This document shows positions 43,669-52,800 of a stretch of DNA of 64,000 bases, one piece after another. Under the pieces are notes generated by a model. That model searched no databases. It had not been told where the DNA came from and saw nothing but the letters and a program-made list of their open reading frames with translations. Source of the DNA: Lachnospira multipara LB2003 (GTDB lineage Bacteria; Bacillota; Clostridia; Lachnospirales; Lachnospiraceae); NCBI RefSeq assembly GCF_000702205.1, contig NZ_JNKW01000010.1, positions 37,606-101,605 on the forward strand. Direction: 5' to 3'. Both the position numbers and the translations under genes were made by a program. Every line of letters begins with the position of its first letter. Position 1 is the stretch's first letter.

Positions 43669-45093
43669 TTATTTGTACATATCATCTAACGTTATTAAAA
43701 TTATATTTGATGTATCAATGTTATTGAACCATTCAGTAAATCCAGAGAGTGAGAACAATAAATAGTGGGTTACAGCATATTTACCTGTGATTAATTTGGA
43801 TCTTCTGATTAATGTTTCACAAATTGTTTTATCTATCTTTTCTTTTTTAAATTTACATTCACCTACGATTGCTGTGTTATCTACAGTAGATATTCCAACC
43901 ACATCAATATCAGCTGATTGCTGATACCAGTTATTATTTTTGTCTTTTAAATGTTCAACTCCCCACCAAGTTCCTGTTTCAGTTATAAATGAACCATATG
44001 CACCAAGTATTCCTTGTTCTAAGGTATAATATCTACACATTTCCTCGAAAACACTTCCCATAAATGAATGAAGCTGATTTTTTACAACTTTATCATAGTA
44101 TAGCTCGCCTTGCCCCATTTCAATTACGCTAACAGCTTTAGGGATGAATTGATACCAAAACTTAAACATATGGTCTTTTAGTACATATTGTGTTTTTTTC
44201 TTGTTTTTCTCCTCTGTAATACAATGCTTTTTTTCAATTAATCCAACATCAATTAGTTTTTCAAGCGAATATAGAACTGTTGAGTCTTTTTCCTTAATTT
44301 TTGAAGAGATTATATTTAATGTTGTTTCGCCTGACGCAACCTGTTCAATAATATTATTTACAATAGTTACATCAGCAAATTCTTGTGTAAGGAAATTTTT
44401 AGTTTCATCATAAAGATATCCGTCTGTACTAAAAAATTGATTTTTAATATTTTCATCAAGGCTCTTGTCAGCCTGGAACATTGATAAATATTTTGCTACA
44501 CCTCCAGTAACTCCATAGCATATAGCCTTTTCTTCAGCAGTATAATTAGGTGTGAATAATGCAGCATCTCTATAATTAAAAGGTTCTAGTTTTATTTGTG
44601 AAGTTTTACGGCCAAAAAGAGGACTTTTTTCGCTTAAGATTTTATTTTCCATAAAACTTAAAGAAGAGCCGCAGAGTATAATCATAAGGTTTTTGTCGAG
44701 CCATTGTGTATCAATATATTTCTGCAATATAGATAATAGTGATGTGTCTTTTTCCGCCCAATAAGGGAGTTCATCTATAACTAAGACTAGTTTTTCTGAT
44801 AAATTTGTTAATTTTTTTGTTATTATATTTAATACATTTTCTAAGGAAGGAAAAGTAGCGTCCGTATACTCAGGATCTAATACTTCCATTACTTGTTTCG
44901 AGAATAATTCTAAATTTCTATCTGGACCGACTTTAGTAGCTGTATAAAAAATAGCCATTTTCCCTTTTAAAAATTCTGTAATCAAAAAGGATTTACCAAT
45001 TCTTCTACGACCGTAGATAACAGTCATACCAAATTTTGGACTTGAATAGATTTTTTCTAATGAATTTAATTCTTTTTTTCTACCTATGAACAT
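43669..45093 (-). CDS. Archaeal-type AAA ATPase with DUF234/PD-(D/E)XK-like C-terminus
   Basis: The start is the ATG at 45093, five bases after GGAGG (474 residues). The N-terminal ATPase domain has FIGRKKEL, Walker A IYGRRRIGKSF, Walker B LVLVIDELPYW and sensor ILCGSS. A winged-helix region follows (about 250-330, TTLNIISSKIKEKDSTVLYSLEKLIDVGLI). The C-terminus has WWGVEHL and then the nuclease-like core ADIDVVG with GECKFKK, that is D..ECK. This family is widespread in bacteria and archaea and its function is not settled; it is often found near mobile or defence genes. The gene is flanked by AT-rich repeats at both ends. Confidence 0.85.
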   Translation of the reverse strand: MFIGRKKELNSLEKIYSSPKFGMTVIYGRRRIGKSFLITEFLKGKMAIFYTATKVGPDRNLELFSKQVMEVLDPEYTDATFPSLENVLNIITKKLTNLSEKLVLVIDELPYWAEKDTSLLSILQKYIDTQWLDKNLMIILCGSSLSFMENKILSEKSPLFGRKTSQIKLEPFNYRDAALFTPNYTAEEKAICYGVTGGVAKYLSMFQADKSLDENIKNQFFSTDGYLYDETKNFLTQEFADVTIVNNIIEQVASGETTLNIISSKIKEKDSTVLYSLEKLIDVGLIEKKHCITEEKNKKKTQYVLKDHMFKFWYQFIPKAVSVIEMGQGELYYDKVVKNQLHSFMGSVFEEMCRYYTLEQGILGAYGSFITETGTWWGVEHLKDKNNNWYQQSADIDVVGISTVDNTAIVGECKFKKEKIDKTICETLIRRSKLITGKYAVTHYLLFSLSGFTEWFNNIDTSNIILITLDDMYK

Positions 45094-45108
45094 ATTATCC
45101 TCCGTTTT

Positions 45109-45156
45109 ATTCAAATTAATTTTATTCAAATTGATTTTAATAAAATTGATTTGAAT
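45109..45156 (-). promoter_or_regulatory. ATTCAAAT repeats upstream of the DUF234 ATPase
   Basis: ATTCAAAT occurs at 45109-45116 and 45124-45131, and inverted as ATTTGAAT at 45149-45156. They lie between a TATACT-like box near 45160-45165 (minus strand) and the start codon. Possible operator half-sites for self-control. Confidence 0.35.
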
Positions 45157-45235
45157 TAAGTATACTATATTATTTTATTAATTACAACATTTAGTAATCT
45201 TTTTATCTAGCCCTCCAATTTTTTACAATAAACTA

Positions 45236-45281
45236 AAAAGCACAGTATACTATCCTAAGACAGTATACTGTGCCCTTTTTT
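45236..45281. terminator. Bidirectional terminator
   Basis: A perfect 12-bp stem, GCACAGTATACT/AGTATACTGTGC, with a 10-base loop and A and T tracts on the two sides, downstream of the Cof-type gene on the minus strand. Confidence 0.88.
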
Positions 45282-45319
45282 ATTTGATTCTAATTAATCT
45301 TCAAATCCACATTAATAAA

Positions 45320-46153
45320 TTAAATAATTTCAAGAATGTTTTTAAGTGCGTAAGCCACACCATTCTCGTCATTGGAAAGTGTTATATAATCAGCTTCGCT
45401 TTTAAGAGCTTCATTGGCATTAGCCATCGCCACTCCTATTCCTGCAAATTTGATCATATCTATGTCGTTGTCTGCGTCTCCAAATGCCGCTACCAAATCC
45501 CTATCAACTCCTAAGTAATCTGAAAGGAATTTAAGACCTGATGCCTTACCGCAATCCTTATAGGAAAACTCAAGCATTACAGGACTAGCACTTGTAATAT
45601 AAACGTCGGATGTTTTAGAACTAATTTCTTCTATAATATCCTTCCTTATATCTTGATCTCCTAATATAATATTCATACAATCTAAATTGTCTTTATTTTT
45701 TCGGATAAAATCTATAATATTATCAACCGGATGTCTTGTTCTTCTTATGTATTCAACTGAACGCACATTATCACCTACAATCAAAGGATTTTCTATATAA
45801 TCCTTCTGTGCATAAGCCGTTCCATTAATAAAGCATTCAAAAGTTATGCGTTTGTACTTTTTAGACATGCTAAGAATTAAATCAACTGAATCAGCTAATA
45901 ATTTATAAGCCTTTATAAGTTCTTTATTCTTAACTTTATAGATAGCGGCTCCATTACTTGTAATTGCATATTCAATGCCAGGGACCTCCAACACTGCTAT
46001 AGGAAGAGCATCAAATGCGCGTCCACTAGCAATACATACATTTACTCCATTATCCATAGCAGCCATCAAAGCATCTTTCGTTTCTTCGGATAATTTTCCG
46101 TTTTTATCAAGTGTTGTTCCATCTAAATCTAAAGCAATTATTTTTACGTCCAT
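45320..46153 (-). CDS. Cof-type HAD hydrolase (subclass IIB phosphatase)
   Basis: The start is the ATG at 46153 with AGGAGG three bases before it (277 residues). Motif I IIALDLDGTTLD, motif II ITSNGAAIY with ASGRAFD before it, the motif III lysine in CGKASGLKFLSDYLG, and motif IV AFGDADNDIDMIKFAGIGVAMANA are all intact. This is the Cof/YidA group, which removes phosphate from sugar phosphates, flavin or PLP. The substrate is unknown. It is monocistronic, with a strong terminator after it. Confidence 0.9.
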   Translation of the reverse strand: MDVKIIALDLDGTTLDKNGKLSEETKDALMAAMDNGVNVCIASGRAFDALPIAVLEVPGIEYAITSNGAAIYKVKNKELIKAYKLLADSVDLILSMSKKYKRITFECFINGTAYAQKDYIENPLIVGDNVRSVEYIRRTRHPVDNIIDFIRKNKDNLDCMNIILGDQDIRKDIIEEISSKTSDVYITSASPVMLEFSYKDCGKASGLKFLSDYLGVDRDLVAAFGDADNDIDMIKFAGIGVAMANANEALKSEADYITLSNDENGVAYALKNILEII

Positions 46154-46262
46154 AAGCCTCCTATTTATTTTGACACAATATTGCATAGTATAGTATCATT
46201 AAAAAATTTTGTAAACAAAATGTCCAATATTTTCAAAATTATCTTTTGAACAAAAAGGACAT

Positions 46263-48044
46263 TTACTGATTTTTTATAGCTTGCATAAACCACTTACCTG
46301 CATCGCTATAATCCTCCTCACTCCATCCGCTCGTTTTAGAACAAGAAGAATTTATAAGTGCAGAGGTTTCCGCCTTATTACACAAACTCCATGCAATATA
46401 ACTTACATCTAGGCTATTAAGAAGTTCTAGCCAACTATTAGCCGAAGCATAGTCTATTCCTCCATTTCCTGAAGCATCACAAATACTACATTCAGATACA
46501 AATACAGGAACACCGTTATTAATAGCATACCTCAACTTATTTTGAATATTGTCTTTATGAGTTGCAGCGTAAAAATGCAGACTATAGCATACATTTGCAT
46601 CATCAATTTCATTTCCCACTACTGCATCTACATCCTGAGACCAGGTATTAGTTCCAACTATAACTAAAGCATTAGGATCATTGGCCCTTATTGTTGCTAT
46701 TACAGATTCTGCATATGGTTTTATCTGACTTGCCCAATCTGCCCCCACAGGCTCGTTACATATTTCATATATAACATTGTCGTATCCAGCATATTTCATA
46801 GACATTTCATTAAAAAAGCTAATAGCCTCATCTTTTATCTCATTCGGATTGTAATTTAATACATGCCAATCAATTATAACATAAAGGCCCTGATTAGCTG
46901 CAGCACGAACCCCTTCATCTATCTTAGCTTTTAAAGTCTCCTTATCTCCACCAGTTAAATAACCTGCGTATTCCCTAGGATACATAGCAATTCTAAACAC
47001 ATTTATGCCAAAATCAGCTTTTAGGCTTGCCATGGCTGATTCGTTAACATATTCCGGGAACCAAGAAAGTCCATGACTACTCACGCCCCTTAGCTGAACC
47101 ACATTTCCACTAGCGTCCACAAGCTTAGTTCCACTTACTCTTAATCTGCCTGTTGGAATGTTTTTATTTCCAGCCACAGATGTTACTGGCTCATTATCTT
47201 CCACTGCTTCAGGGTTTGAATCTTCTATGACTGGCTCGTTATCTTTGCTTACTTCATAAGCATTATTATCATCATTAGCATTATTAGCTGTATTAATTGA
47301 CTCTACATCCCCATCTGTTGCAAACTCACTAGCTGTCTGAGCTGCTGTTACGGCAGCCTCTGCTATTGTTTCTTGTTCTTCCTTAGGTTCTGTATTTAGG
47401 ACTATCATATAGTCATAACATGCTCTAATTGCTATTACTGGCGCATCTGCATAGCTTAAAAAACATCGGCTAGCTACAAGTGCCGCATTTGCTAAATTTT
47501 CGTCTATTTCTTCTGTTTCTACTTCATCTCCTGCATTGATTTCTTCTGTTACTTCTACGCTTTCCTGACTTTTAGTTTCCTCTTTATTAGAATCCTCTTC
47601 TTTTATATTAGGACTTTCCTTAACCTCAGTTTCAAAAACTGGGCTTATACTTGCATTTATATTACTAGTTTCAGCTGGAAAAGACATAATTAGACCTACA
47701 TTAGATATATTTTCCCCGGCCTTAATTTCCTTATTGTAAGATTCAGGCTTTAGTTCATAACTATTTCCTAAATCACTAACAAAACAGCACCAGGACTGAC
47801 TAATCTCTCCCCCTGACTTTGATATATTTATGGTCCAATCTTGCAGATTTTTACTGCTATTATTAGTTATTGTTAAATTAAATTGAGCATAATATTTACC
47901 TTCTGACTCCCAAGAATTTGACTTAGATACACTAAGATAGACTTGCTCATCTGCCTTTATATTAACAAAACTGCAGTTCATACTTACAATTACTAATACT
48001 AAAGCTAGGGCATATGAGATTAATATCCTAATTACTCTCTTCAT
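46263..48044 (-). CDS. Secreted GH5 endoglucanase with N-terminal CBM2-like domain and long linker
   Basis: This 593-residue protein has a signal peptide (1-31, ending IKADE). A cellulose-binding-like domain follows at 33-138 (FNLTITNNSSKNLQDWTI, SQSW and IKAGENISNVGLIMSF fit CBM2). An acidic linker runs from 139 to 295. The GH5 catalytic domain spans about 298-593, with LRGVSSHGLSWFP, VIIDWHVLN, acid/base E431 in YEICNEPVG, LHFYA and nucleophile E518 in VFVSECSI. The enzyme should cut cellulose or related beta-1,4-glucans outside the cell. Inside the linker, residues about 185-215 are hydrophobic with two cysteines, unusual for a flexible linker. No dockerin or sortase signal is seen. Confidence 0.9.
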   Translation of the reverse strand: MKRVIRILISYALALVLVIVSMNCSFVNIKADEQVYLSVSKSNSWESEGKYYAQFNLTITNNSSKNLQDWTINISKSGGEISQSWCCFVSDLGNSYELKPESYNKEIKAGENISNVGLIMSFPAETSNINASISPVFETEVKESPNIKEEDSNKEETKSQESVEVTEEINAGDEVETEEIDENLANAALVASRCFLSYADAPVIAIRACYDYMIVLNTEPKEEQETIAEAAVTAAQTASEFATDGDVESINTANNANDDNNAYEVSKDNEPVIEDSNPEAVEDNEPVTSVAGNKNIPTGRLRVSGTKLVDASGNVVQLRGVSSHGLSWFPEYVNESAMASLKADFGINVFRIAMYPREYAGYLTGGDKETLKAKIDEGVRAAANQGLYVIIDWHVLNYNPNEIKDEAISFFNEMSMKYAGYDNVIYEICNEPVGADWASQIKPYAESVIATIRANDPNALVIVGTNTWSQDVDAVVGNEIDDANVCYSLHFYAATHKDNIQNKLRYAINNGVPVFVSECSICDASGNGGIDYASANSWLELLNSLDVSYIAWSLCNKAETSALINSSCSKTSGWSEEDYSDAGKWFMQAIKNQ

Positions 48045-48136
48045 AAGACCTCTCCTATATTTCGTCTATAAATTATTATTTACTTGTTCACATTTTTCTT
48101 AACTAAATTCTATCACATGCCAATTTTTAGGTAAAG

Positions 48137-48177
48137 AAAAACGTCAGTACAGTTTTTTGATTCTGTACTGACGTTTT
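48137..48177 (-). terminator. Terminator after the AICAR transformylase gene
   Basis: AAAACGTCAGTACAG/CTGTACTGACGTTTT, a perfect 15-bp stem with a 10-base loop, followed by T-rich sequence in the minus direction. Confidence 0.88.
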
Positions 48178-48216
48178 GATTTATGATTATGATTTATGAT
48201 GCAATTTAATTTTATT

Positions 48217-49398
48217 TTAGTGGTGGAATAAACGCATTCCTGTAAAGCACATTGCAATGCCTCTCTTATTACATGTTTCAATTACATTATCATCTCTAAT
48301 TGAACCACCTGGCTGAGCAATATACTTAACACCTGACTTATATGCTCTCTCGATGTTATCGCCAAATGGGAAGAATGCATCTGAACCAAGAGCTACATTT
48401 GTATTACCATCAAGCCATGCTCTCTTCTCTTCCTTTGTAAATACTTCTGGCTTTGTTGTAAAGATTCTCTCCCACTCGCCATCACGAAGTAAATCTTCGT
48501 ATTCATCACCAATATAAAGATCAATTGCATTGTCTCTATCTGCGCGACCGAGATTTTCCTTAAATGGAAGGTTTAATACCTTTGGATTCTGTCTTAAATA
48601 CCAGTTGTCTGCCTTAGAACCTGCAAGTCTTGTACAATGAATTCTTGACTGCTGACCTGCACCAATACCAATTGCCTGACCGCCCTTAGCATAGCATACT
48701 GAATTTGACTGAGTATACTTTAATGTTATAAGAGAAATGATTAAGTCAATCTTAGCGCTTTCTGGAATTTCTTTATTTTCTGTTACAACATTATCAAGTA
48801 ATTCCTTATTAATTGCAAATTCATTACGTCCCTGTTCAAATGTAACACCAAATACCTGCTTTTTCTCAATTGCTTCTGGCTTATAGCTTGGATCTATTTT
48901 AATAATATTATAGTTACCCTTCTTCTTCTTGCTTAAGATTGCAAATGCTTCATCTGTATATCCTGGAGCAATAATACCATCTGATACTTCATGCTGAATG
49001 AGCTTAGCTGTTGCTTCATCACATACATCTGAAAGTGAAATAAAATCACCAAATGATGACATTCTATCAGCGCCACGTGCTCTAGCATATGCACATGCTA
49101 GTGGGCTTAATTCACCGATTGTTTCATCTACCCAGTAAATCTTTTTCTCAACTTCTGAAAGTGGAAGTCCTACTGCAGCACCTGCAGGAGAAACATGCTT
49201 AAAGCTTGTAGCTGCTGGAAGTCCTGTTGCTTCCTTTAATTCCTTAACTAATTGATAACCATTAAATGCATCTAAGAAATTAATATAACCTGGTCTTCCA
49301 TTTAAAATCTCAACTGGAAGATCACTTCCATTCTCCATAAAAATTCTTGATGGTTTCTGATTAGGGTTACATCCATATTTTAACTGAAATTCTTTCAT
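48217..49398 (-). CDS. Stand-alone AICAR transformylase (PurH C-domain type)
   Basis: The start is the ATG at 49398 after GGAGG (393 residues). It corresponds to only the transformylase half of PurH: QLKYGCNPNQKPSRIF, LKEATGLPAATSFKHVSPAGAAVG with the catalytic KH, LKYTQSNSVCYAKGGQAIGIGAGQQSRIHCTRLAGSKAD, and the end DAFFPFGDNIERAYKSGVKYIAQPGGSIRDDNVI. The MGS-like IMP cyclohydrolase half is absent and is replaced by the separate gene upstream. It adds a formyl group to AICAR in purine synthesis. It follows the cyclohydrolase gene by 49 bases, so the last two steps are co-expressed. Confidence 0.92.
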   Translation of the reverse strand: MKEFQLKYGCNPNQKPSRIFMENGSDLPVEILNGRPGYINFLDAFNGYQLVKELKEATGLPAATSFKHVSPAGAAVGLPLSEVEKKIYWVDETIGELSPLACAYARARGADRMSSFGDFISLSDVCDEATAKLIQHEVSDGIIAPGYTDEAFAILSKKKKGNYNIIKIDPSYKPEAIEKKQVFGVTFEQGRNEFAINKELLDNVVTENKEIPESAKIDLIISLITLKYTQSNSVCYAKGGQAIGIGAGQQSRIHCTRLAGSKADNWYLRQNPKVLNLPFKENLGRADRDNAIDLYIGDEYEDLLRDGEWERIFTTKPEVFTKEEKRAWLDGNTNVALGSDAFFPFGDNIERAYKSGVKYIAQPGGSIRDDNVIETCNKRGIAMCFTGMRLFHH

Positions 49399-49447
49399 TT
49401 TACATTCCTCCAAAAAGCATTGATTAATTATTATTAATCATTATTAA

Positions 49448-50161
49448 CTAGCAATTTTTATTAATTATTCTTGTTTCATATTCACCTGTTGCGATATTGA
49501 TATATCTAACAAATAAAGATACCTTATTATCCTCGTTTAAGTTCTCCCAAACTGTCTTTGTAAATGTATCGATATCACCTGAAAGCTTTACCCATGTAGG
49601 CTCACCTTCATAACTTGGAAGTGGATTTCCATCTCCCATATATGTGTGAATAAAATGACCTTCTCCTGCTAATGGAGCATCATATGTAAATGTGTATCTA
49701 TTACACTGACTAGGATTACCATTATGACTCTTAAGTATTGACATTGCATAATCATACTTGCCTTCCTTAACTGTCATAAGACCTGAAATTCTAGGTGTGT
49801 AATTAGGAGCATCTGGTTCAAATTCTCTTTCTCTTAACGACTCTTCAAAAGTCTGTCCTTTGCTCATATTGTCATAAATTGTGTCTGTCTGATCGCCATT
49901 TGTAACGATTGTCTTATCTCCTAAAACTCTAACTGGAGCATAAATAATAAGACTTGGATCTTCTAGCTTACTTGGGTCATAAGCCTCAGTTCTAATGCCT
50001 TCGCCCTCTGTAACAAATACTCTATTACGGCTATTCTCACTTCTTCCCATAATAAAATAAGCTGTTACTGCGTACTTGCTATCATCAGACATACCAATGA
50101 CAATTCCTCTTCCTGGATATGAACATCCTGAAAGTTCTTTTTCAAGCGATTTGATTTCCAT
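49448..50161 (-). CDS. IMP cyclohydrolase of the archaeal PurO type
   Basis: This 237-residue protein matches the IMP cyclohydrolase family first described in methanogens (PurO): YPGRGIVIGMSDDSKYAVTAYFIMGRSENSRNRVF, YAPVRVLGDKTIVTNGDQTDTI, NYTPRISGL and FTYDAPLAGEGHFIHTYMGDGNPLPSYEGEP. It closes the ring of formyl-AICAR to give IMP. In most bacteria this step is done by the N-domain of PurH. Its pairing with a separate transformylase next door is consistent. AAGGAGAAGG precedes the ATG. Confidence 0.9.
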   Translation of the reverse strand: MEIKSLEKELSGCSYPGRGIVIGMSDDSKYAVTAYFIMGRSENSRNRVFVTEGEGIRTEAYDPSKLEDPSLIIYAPVRVLGDKTIVTNGDQTDTIYDNMSKGQTFEESLREREFEPDAPNYTPRISGLMTVKEGKYDYAMSILKSHNGNPSQCNRYTFTYDAPLAGEGHFIHTYMGDGNPLPSYEGEPTWVKLSGDIDTFTKTVWENLNEDNKVSLFVRYINIATGEYETRIINKNC

Positions 50162-50231
50162 TTTCCTTCTCCTTAAAAAAAATAATTTATATTTAACCTG
50201 CTGGGGGTTAAATCAAATTCATAGCGGGAAA

Positions 50232-51362
50232 TTAATAATTTCCCAATAGTCTTATAGACTTACTCTCTTCCTCAATTCCTCTAAGAGCATTCATTACTAC
50301 TTGGTCATTTATATTTCCTTCTATATCAACGAAAAATCTAAATTCCCATTGGCGACCTTCTATTGGTCTTGATTCAATTTTAGTCATATTTAAACCATTA
50401 TAAATTATATGGCTTAGTAAATTATATAGTGAACCTGGCTCATTGACGCATTCAAAAACGATGCTTGTCTTCTTAGCATCCTTTATAAATGTACGAGTCT
50501 TAGATACAATCACAAATCTTGTTGTATTATTGGCCTCATCAGCTATATCAGTCTTTAGGATTTCTAAGCCATATAGCTTAGCTGCCTCTTTACTTGCTAT
50601 TGCAACATGAGAATTATCCTTATCCTCAAAAATCTTCTTAGCTGCAACTGCAGTGTTTGGCTGGCTGATTTGCTGCCAATCTTTATGTGATTCTAGAAAT
50701 GATTCGCATTGTGTTAGGCCTTGGGCATGGGAATAAACTGTTGTTACTTTTGAAAGATCTGTACCAACCAATCCCATAAGAACATGCTCTACCTTAACAT
50801 ACACTTCTGCGACGATATAGTTATTGTATTCCTGTAATAGATCATAAACCGCTGTAATACTGCCTGTTGTAGAATTCTCTATTGGAAGAACTGCATAATC
50901 CGCCTTTCCTTCTTTAACAGCCTCCATTGCATCCTTCCATGTGGAAACATTGAAATTATCAATGTCTTCTCCAAAATAATCTATCATTGCAGCATAGGCA
51001 TACGCCCCTGGAACTCCTTGATAAACCACCTTTATATTATCTGTATTTATCTTATCAACAATCTCAAATGGTTCTCTTAAGCTTTGTCCATTTTTTTCAA
51101 GTAACATATATTGCCACTTGCGGGAATTAGCCATTATATGCGAGAACAAATCATCAATAGGATGCTCATTCTCCTTCTTAGTCACTAATTTATTAATAGC
51201 TTCAAGTTTCTGTCTTTCTCTTTCTACATCAAGAACTTTCTTACCTGTGTGCAGCTTAAATTCTGCAACCTGCCCAGTAAGCCTCATTCTCTCTTCGAAG
51301 AGTTGAACCAACTGCTTATCGATATTATCGATATTCTCTCTGATTTCTTCTAAATCTAACAT
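50232..51362 (-). CDS. pheA: Bifunctional chorismate mutase/prephenate dehydratase
   Basis: The domain order in this 376-residue protein is chorismate mutase (about 1-85, LEEIRENIDNIDKQLVQLFEERMRLTGQVAEFK), prephenate dehydratase (about 110-285, VVYQGVPGAYAYAA, PIENSTTGSITAVYDLL, NNTTRFVIVSK) and an ACT domain (about 298-376, SIVFECVNEPGSLYNLLSHI and ESRPIEGRQWEFRFFVD). It converts chorismate to phenylpyruvate on the way to phenylalanine. The ESRP motif in the ACT part binds Phe for feedback control. It is transcribed just before the purine genes; a weak TTTAACC/GGTTAAA hairpin lies between. Confidence 0.95.
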   Translation of the reverse strand: MLDLEEIRENIDNIDKQLVQLFEERMRLTGQVAEFKLHTGKKVLDVERERQKLEAINKLVTKKENEHPIDDLFSHIMANSRKWQYMLLEKNGQSLREPFEIVDKINTDNIKVVYQGVPGAYAYAAMIDYFGEDIDNFNVSTWKDAMEAVKEGKADYAVLPIENSTTGSITAVYDLLQEYNNYIVAEVYVKVEHVLMGLVGTDLSKVTTVYSHAQGLTQCESFLESHKDWQQISQPNTAVAAKKIFEDKDNSHVAIASKEAAKLYGLEILKTDIADEANNTTRFVIVSKTRTFIKDAKKTSIVFECVNEPGSLYNLLSHIIYNGLNMTKIESRPIEGRQWEFRFFVDIEGNINDQVVMNALRGIEEESKSIRLLGNY

Positions 51363-51524
51363 TTACTACCTCTCATTTTTTAAATGCTAACTTTGTAATA
51401 TAGCTCTTGTTAAATTCCTTACATTTACTACATTGCGCTAAAACTCACGCCCCTTAATTGTAACTTGTATTTTTACCTTTGGCAAGAATTAATATATTTA
51501 TTTTACAATATTATTTATACATTA

Positions 51525-51553
51525 TTAACAATTCTAATAATATATGTTATAAT
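51525..51553 (+). promoter_or_regulatory. Promoter of the DUF5050 gene
   Basis: TTAACA (51525-51530) and TATAAT (51548-51553) with a 17-base spacer in a very AT-rich stretch, about 45 bases before GGAGG. Confidence 0.7.
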
Positions 51554-51620
51554 ATAAAAAAGTTAATATTAAAATTTAACAATTTATCTTCCATAATCGG
51601 AGGTGATTAACATAAGAAAA

Positions 51621-52637
51621 ATGGTAAAAATAGCCATTGGCGCTATTATTATACTAGCTATTACTATTTTTATTACATCATATATTCTTATTAACCGCAT
51701 TAGTTACAACAAGGATGATGCAACTGGTAATACCACTGGCAATCTCAATAACGGCGGACTTTTTTGCGAATATAAAGGTATGATTTATTTTGCCAATGCT
51801 GCTGATAAAAATAAGCTCTATTGTATGACTTCTGATTGTACTAATGCTAGAAAACTTGTAGATGACTCCGTTGCATATATTAATGTTTGCGGTAAATACA
51901 TTTACTATGTTAGAAATAACTATTCACCAGACGCTATTGCTATGGTTTTTCGTGGACAATTATTTGGACTTTATCGTTGCAACCTTGATGGCTCTCATAT
52001 TCAAACTGTAACAACAGATAAATCTGGAATGATTAGTTTATGCGGTAACTACATCTATTATCAGCATTACGACGACAATACTGCACTTACTTTACAAAAA
52101 ATCAAAATTGATAAGAAAGACCAGACTTTTATAGATGATACTGAATATAACGTTGCCAATGTCTACAATAAAAAAATCTATTTCTCTAATCCAAACCAAA
52201 GAAATAGAATTTATTGTTTAGACACAAGTAATGATTCCATAACACCTTTTTACGATGCCAATTCTTATCTTGTTGACTATGAAGGTGATTACATGTATTA
52301 CATCGATTTAGATAAAAATTATGCCCTAATGCGTGTTAATACTAAGACTCGTGTTCTAGAGCAAATTTTTGCACCACCAGATGGAATTATTGTTAATTAT
52401 AACGTATACGACAAAAAAATATTTGTACAAGTGGAGGGAAAAAACGGTCTTACAACTGGTTTATACCGTTTAAACACTGATGGAACACAGATTGAATATA
52501 TTGCCCAAGGTAATATAACCAATGTTCATTGTACATCAAAATATACATTTTTTATGTATTTTTCAGACCAACAAACTCTATATAGAGTTCCAACCACTGG
52601 AACTTTCTCTAAAGTAGAGATTATTACTATAAAGTAA
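51621..52637 (+). CDS. Membrane-anchored DUF5050 (beta-propeller-like) protein
   Basis: A signal or anchor helix (VKIAIGAIIILAITIFITSYI) is followed by repeats of the form G.YIYY....... LYR.N.DG....., typical of DUF5050, a propeller-like outer domain found in many Clostridia. Its function is unknown. Start choice is odd. GGAGG (51599-51603) is 17 bases before the ATG at 51621, too far for normal use. The in-frame codon at the ideal eight-base spacing is ATA (51612), and a GTG at 51603 overlaps the ribosome site. The ATG is given here as the safe choice (339 residues). Confidence 0.78.
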   Translation: MVKIAIGAIIILAITIFITSYILINRISYNKDDATGNTTGNLNNGGLFCEYKGMIYFANAADKNKLYCMTSDCTNARKLVDDSVAYINVCGKYIYYVRNNYSPDAIAMVFRGQLFGLYRCNLDGSHIQTVTTDKSGMISLCGNYIYYQHYDDNTALTLQKIKIDKKDQTFIDDTEYNVANVYNKKIYFSNPNQRNRIYCLDTSNDSITPFYDANSYLVDYEGDYMYYIDLDKNYALMRVNTKTRVLEQIFAPPDGIIVNYNVYDKKIFVQVEGKNGLTTGLYRLNTDGTQIEYIAQGNITNVHCTSKYTFFMYFSDQQTLYRVPTTGTFSKVEIITIK

Positions 52638-52712
52638 TGTTTTGTTAACATGAAGCTAAGATTAGGTAATTCTTAGCAGCTTTAAATACCTCCTTTTTTA
52701 AATATTTCTACA

Positions 52713-52775
52713 CAAAAAAGGAACTGTATGCTAAATCCAATTCAAGTCCTAGGATTTAACTACAGTTCCTTTTTT
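52713..52775. terminator. Bidirectional terminator between convergent genes
   Basis: AAAAAAGGAACTGTA and TAAATCC pair with GGATTTA and TACAGTTCCTTTTTT, giving a long stem with small bulges and A/T tracts at both ends. Confidence 0.88.
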
Positions 52776-52800
52776 CATTGTTATATTTAATTGTTAATAA

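Noticed and set aside
43483..43689. Plus-strand ORF of 68 residues rich in TFYTTP-like repeats
   Set aside because: It is the translation of the TTACGTTTTA repeat array and has no ribosome site or coding-like composition.
50162..50231. Purine riboswitch before the IMP cyclohydrolase gene
   Set aside because: The gap of 70 bases is too short, and only a weak hairpin and ribosome site are seen.
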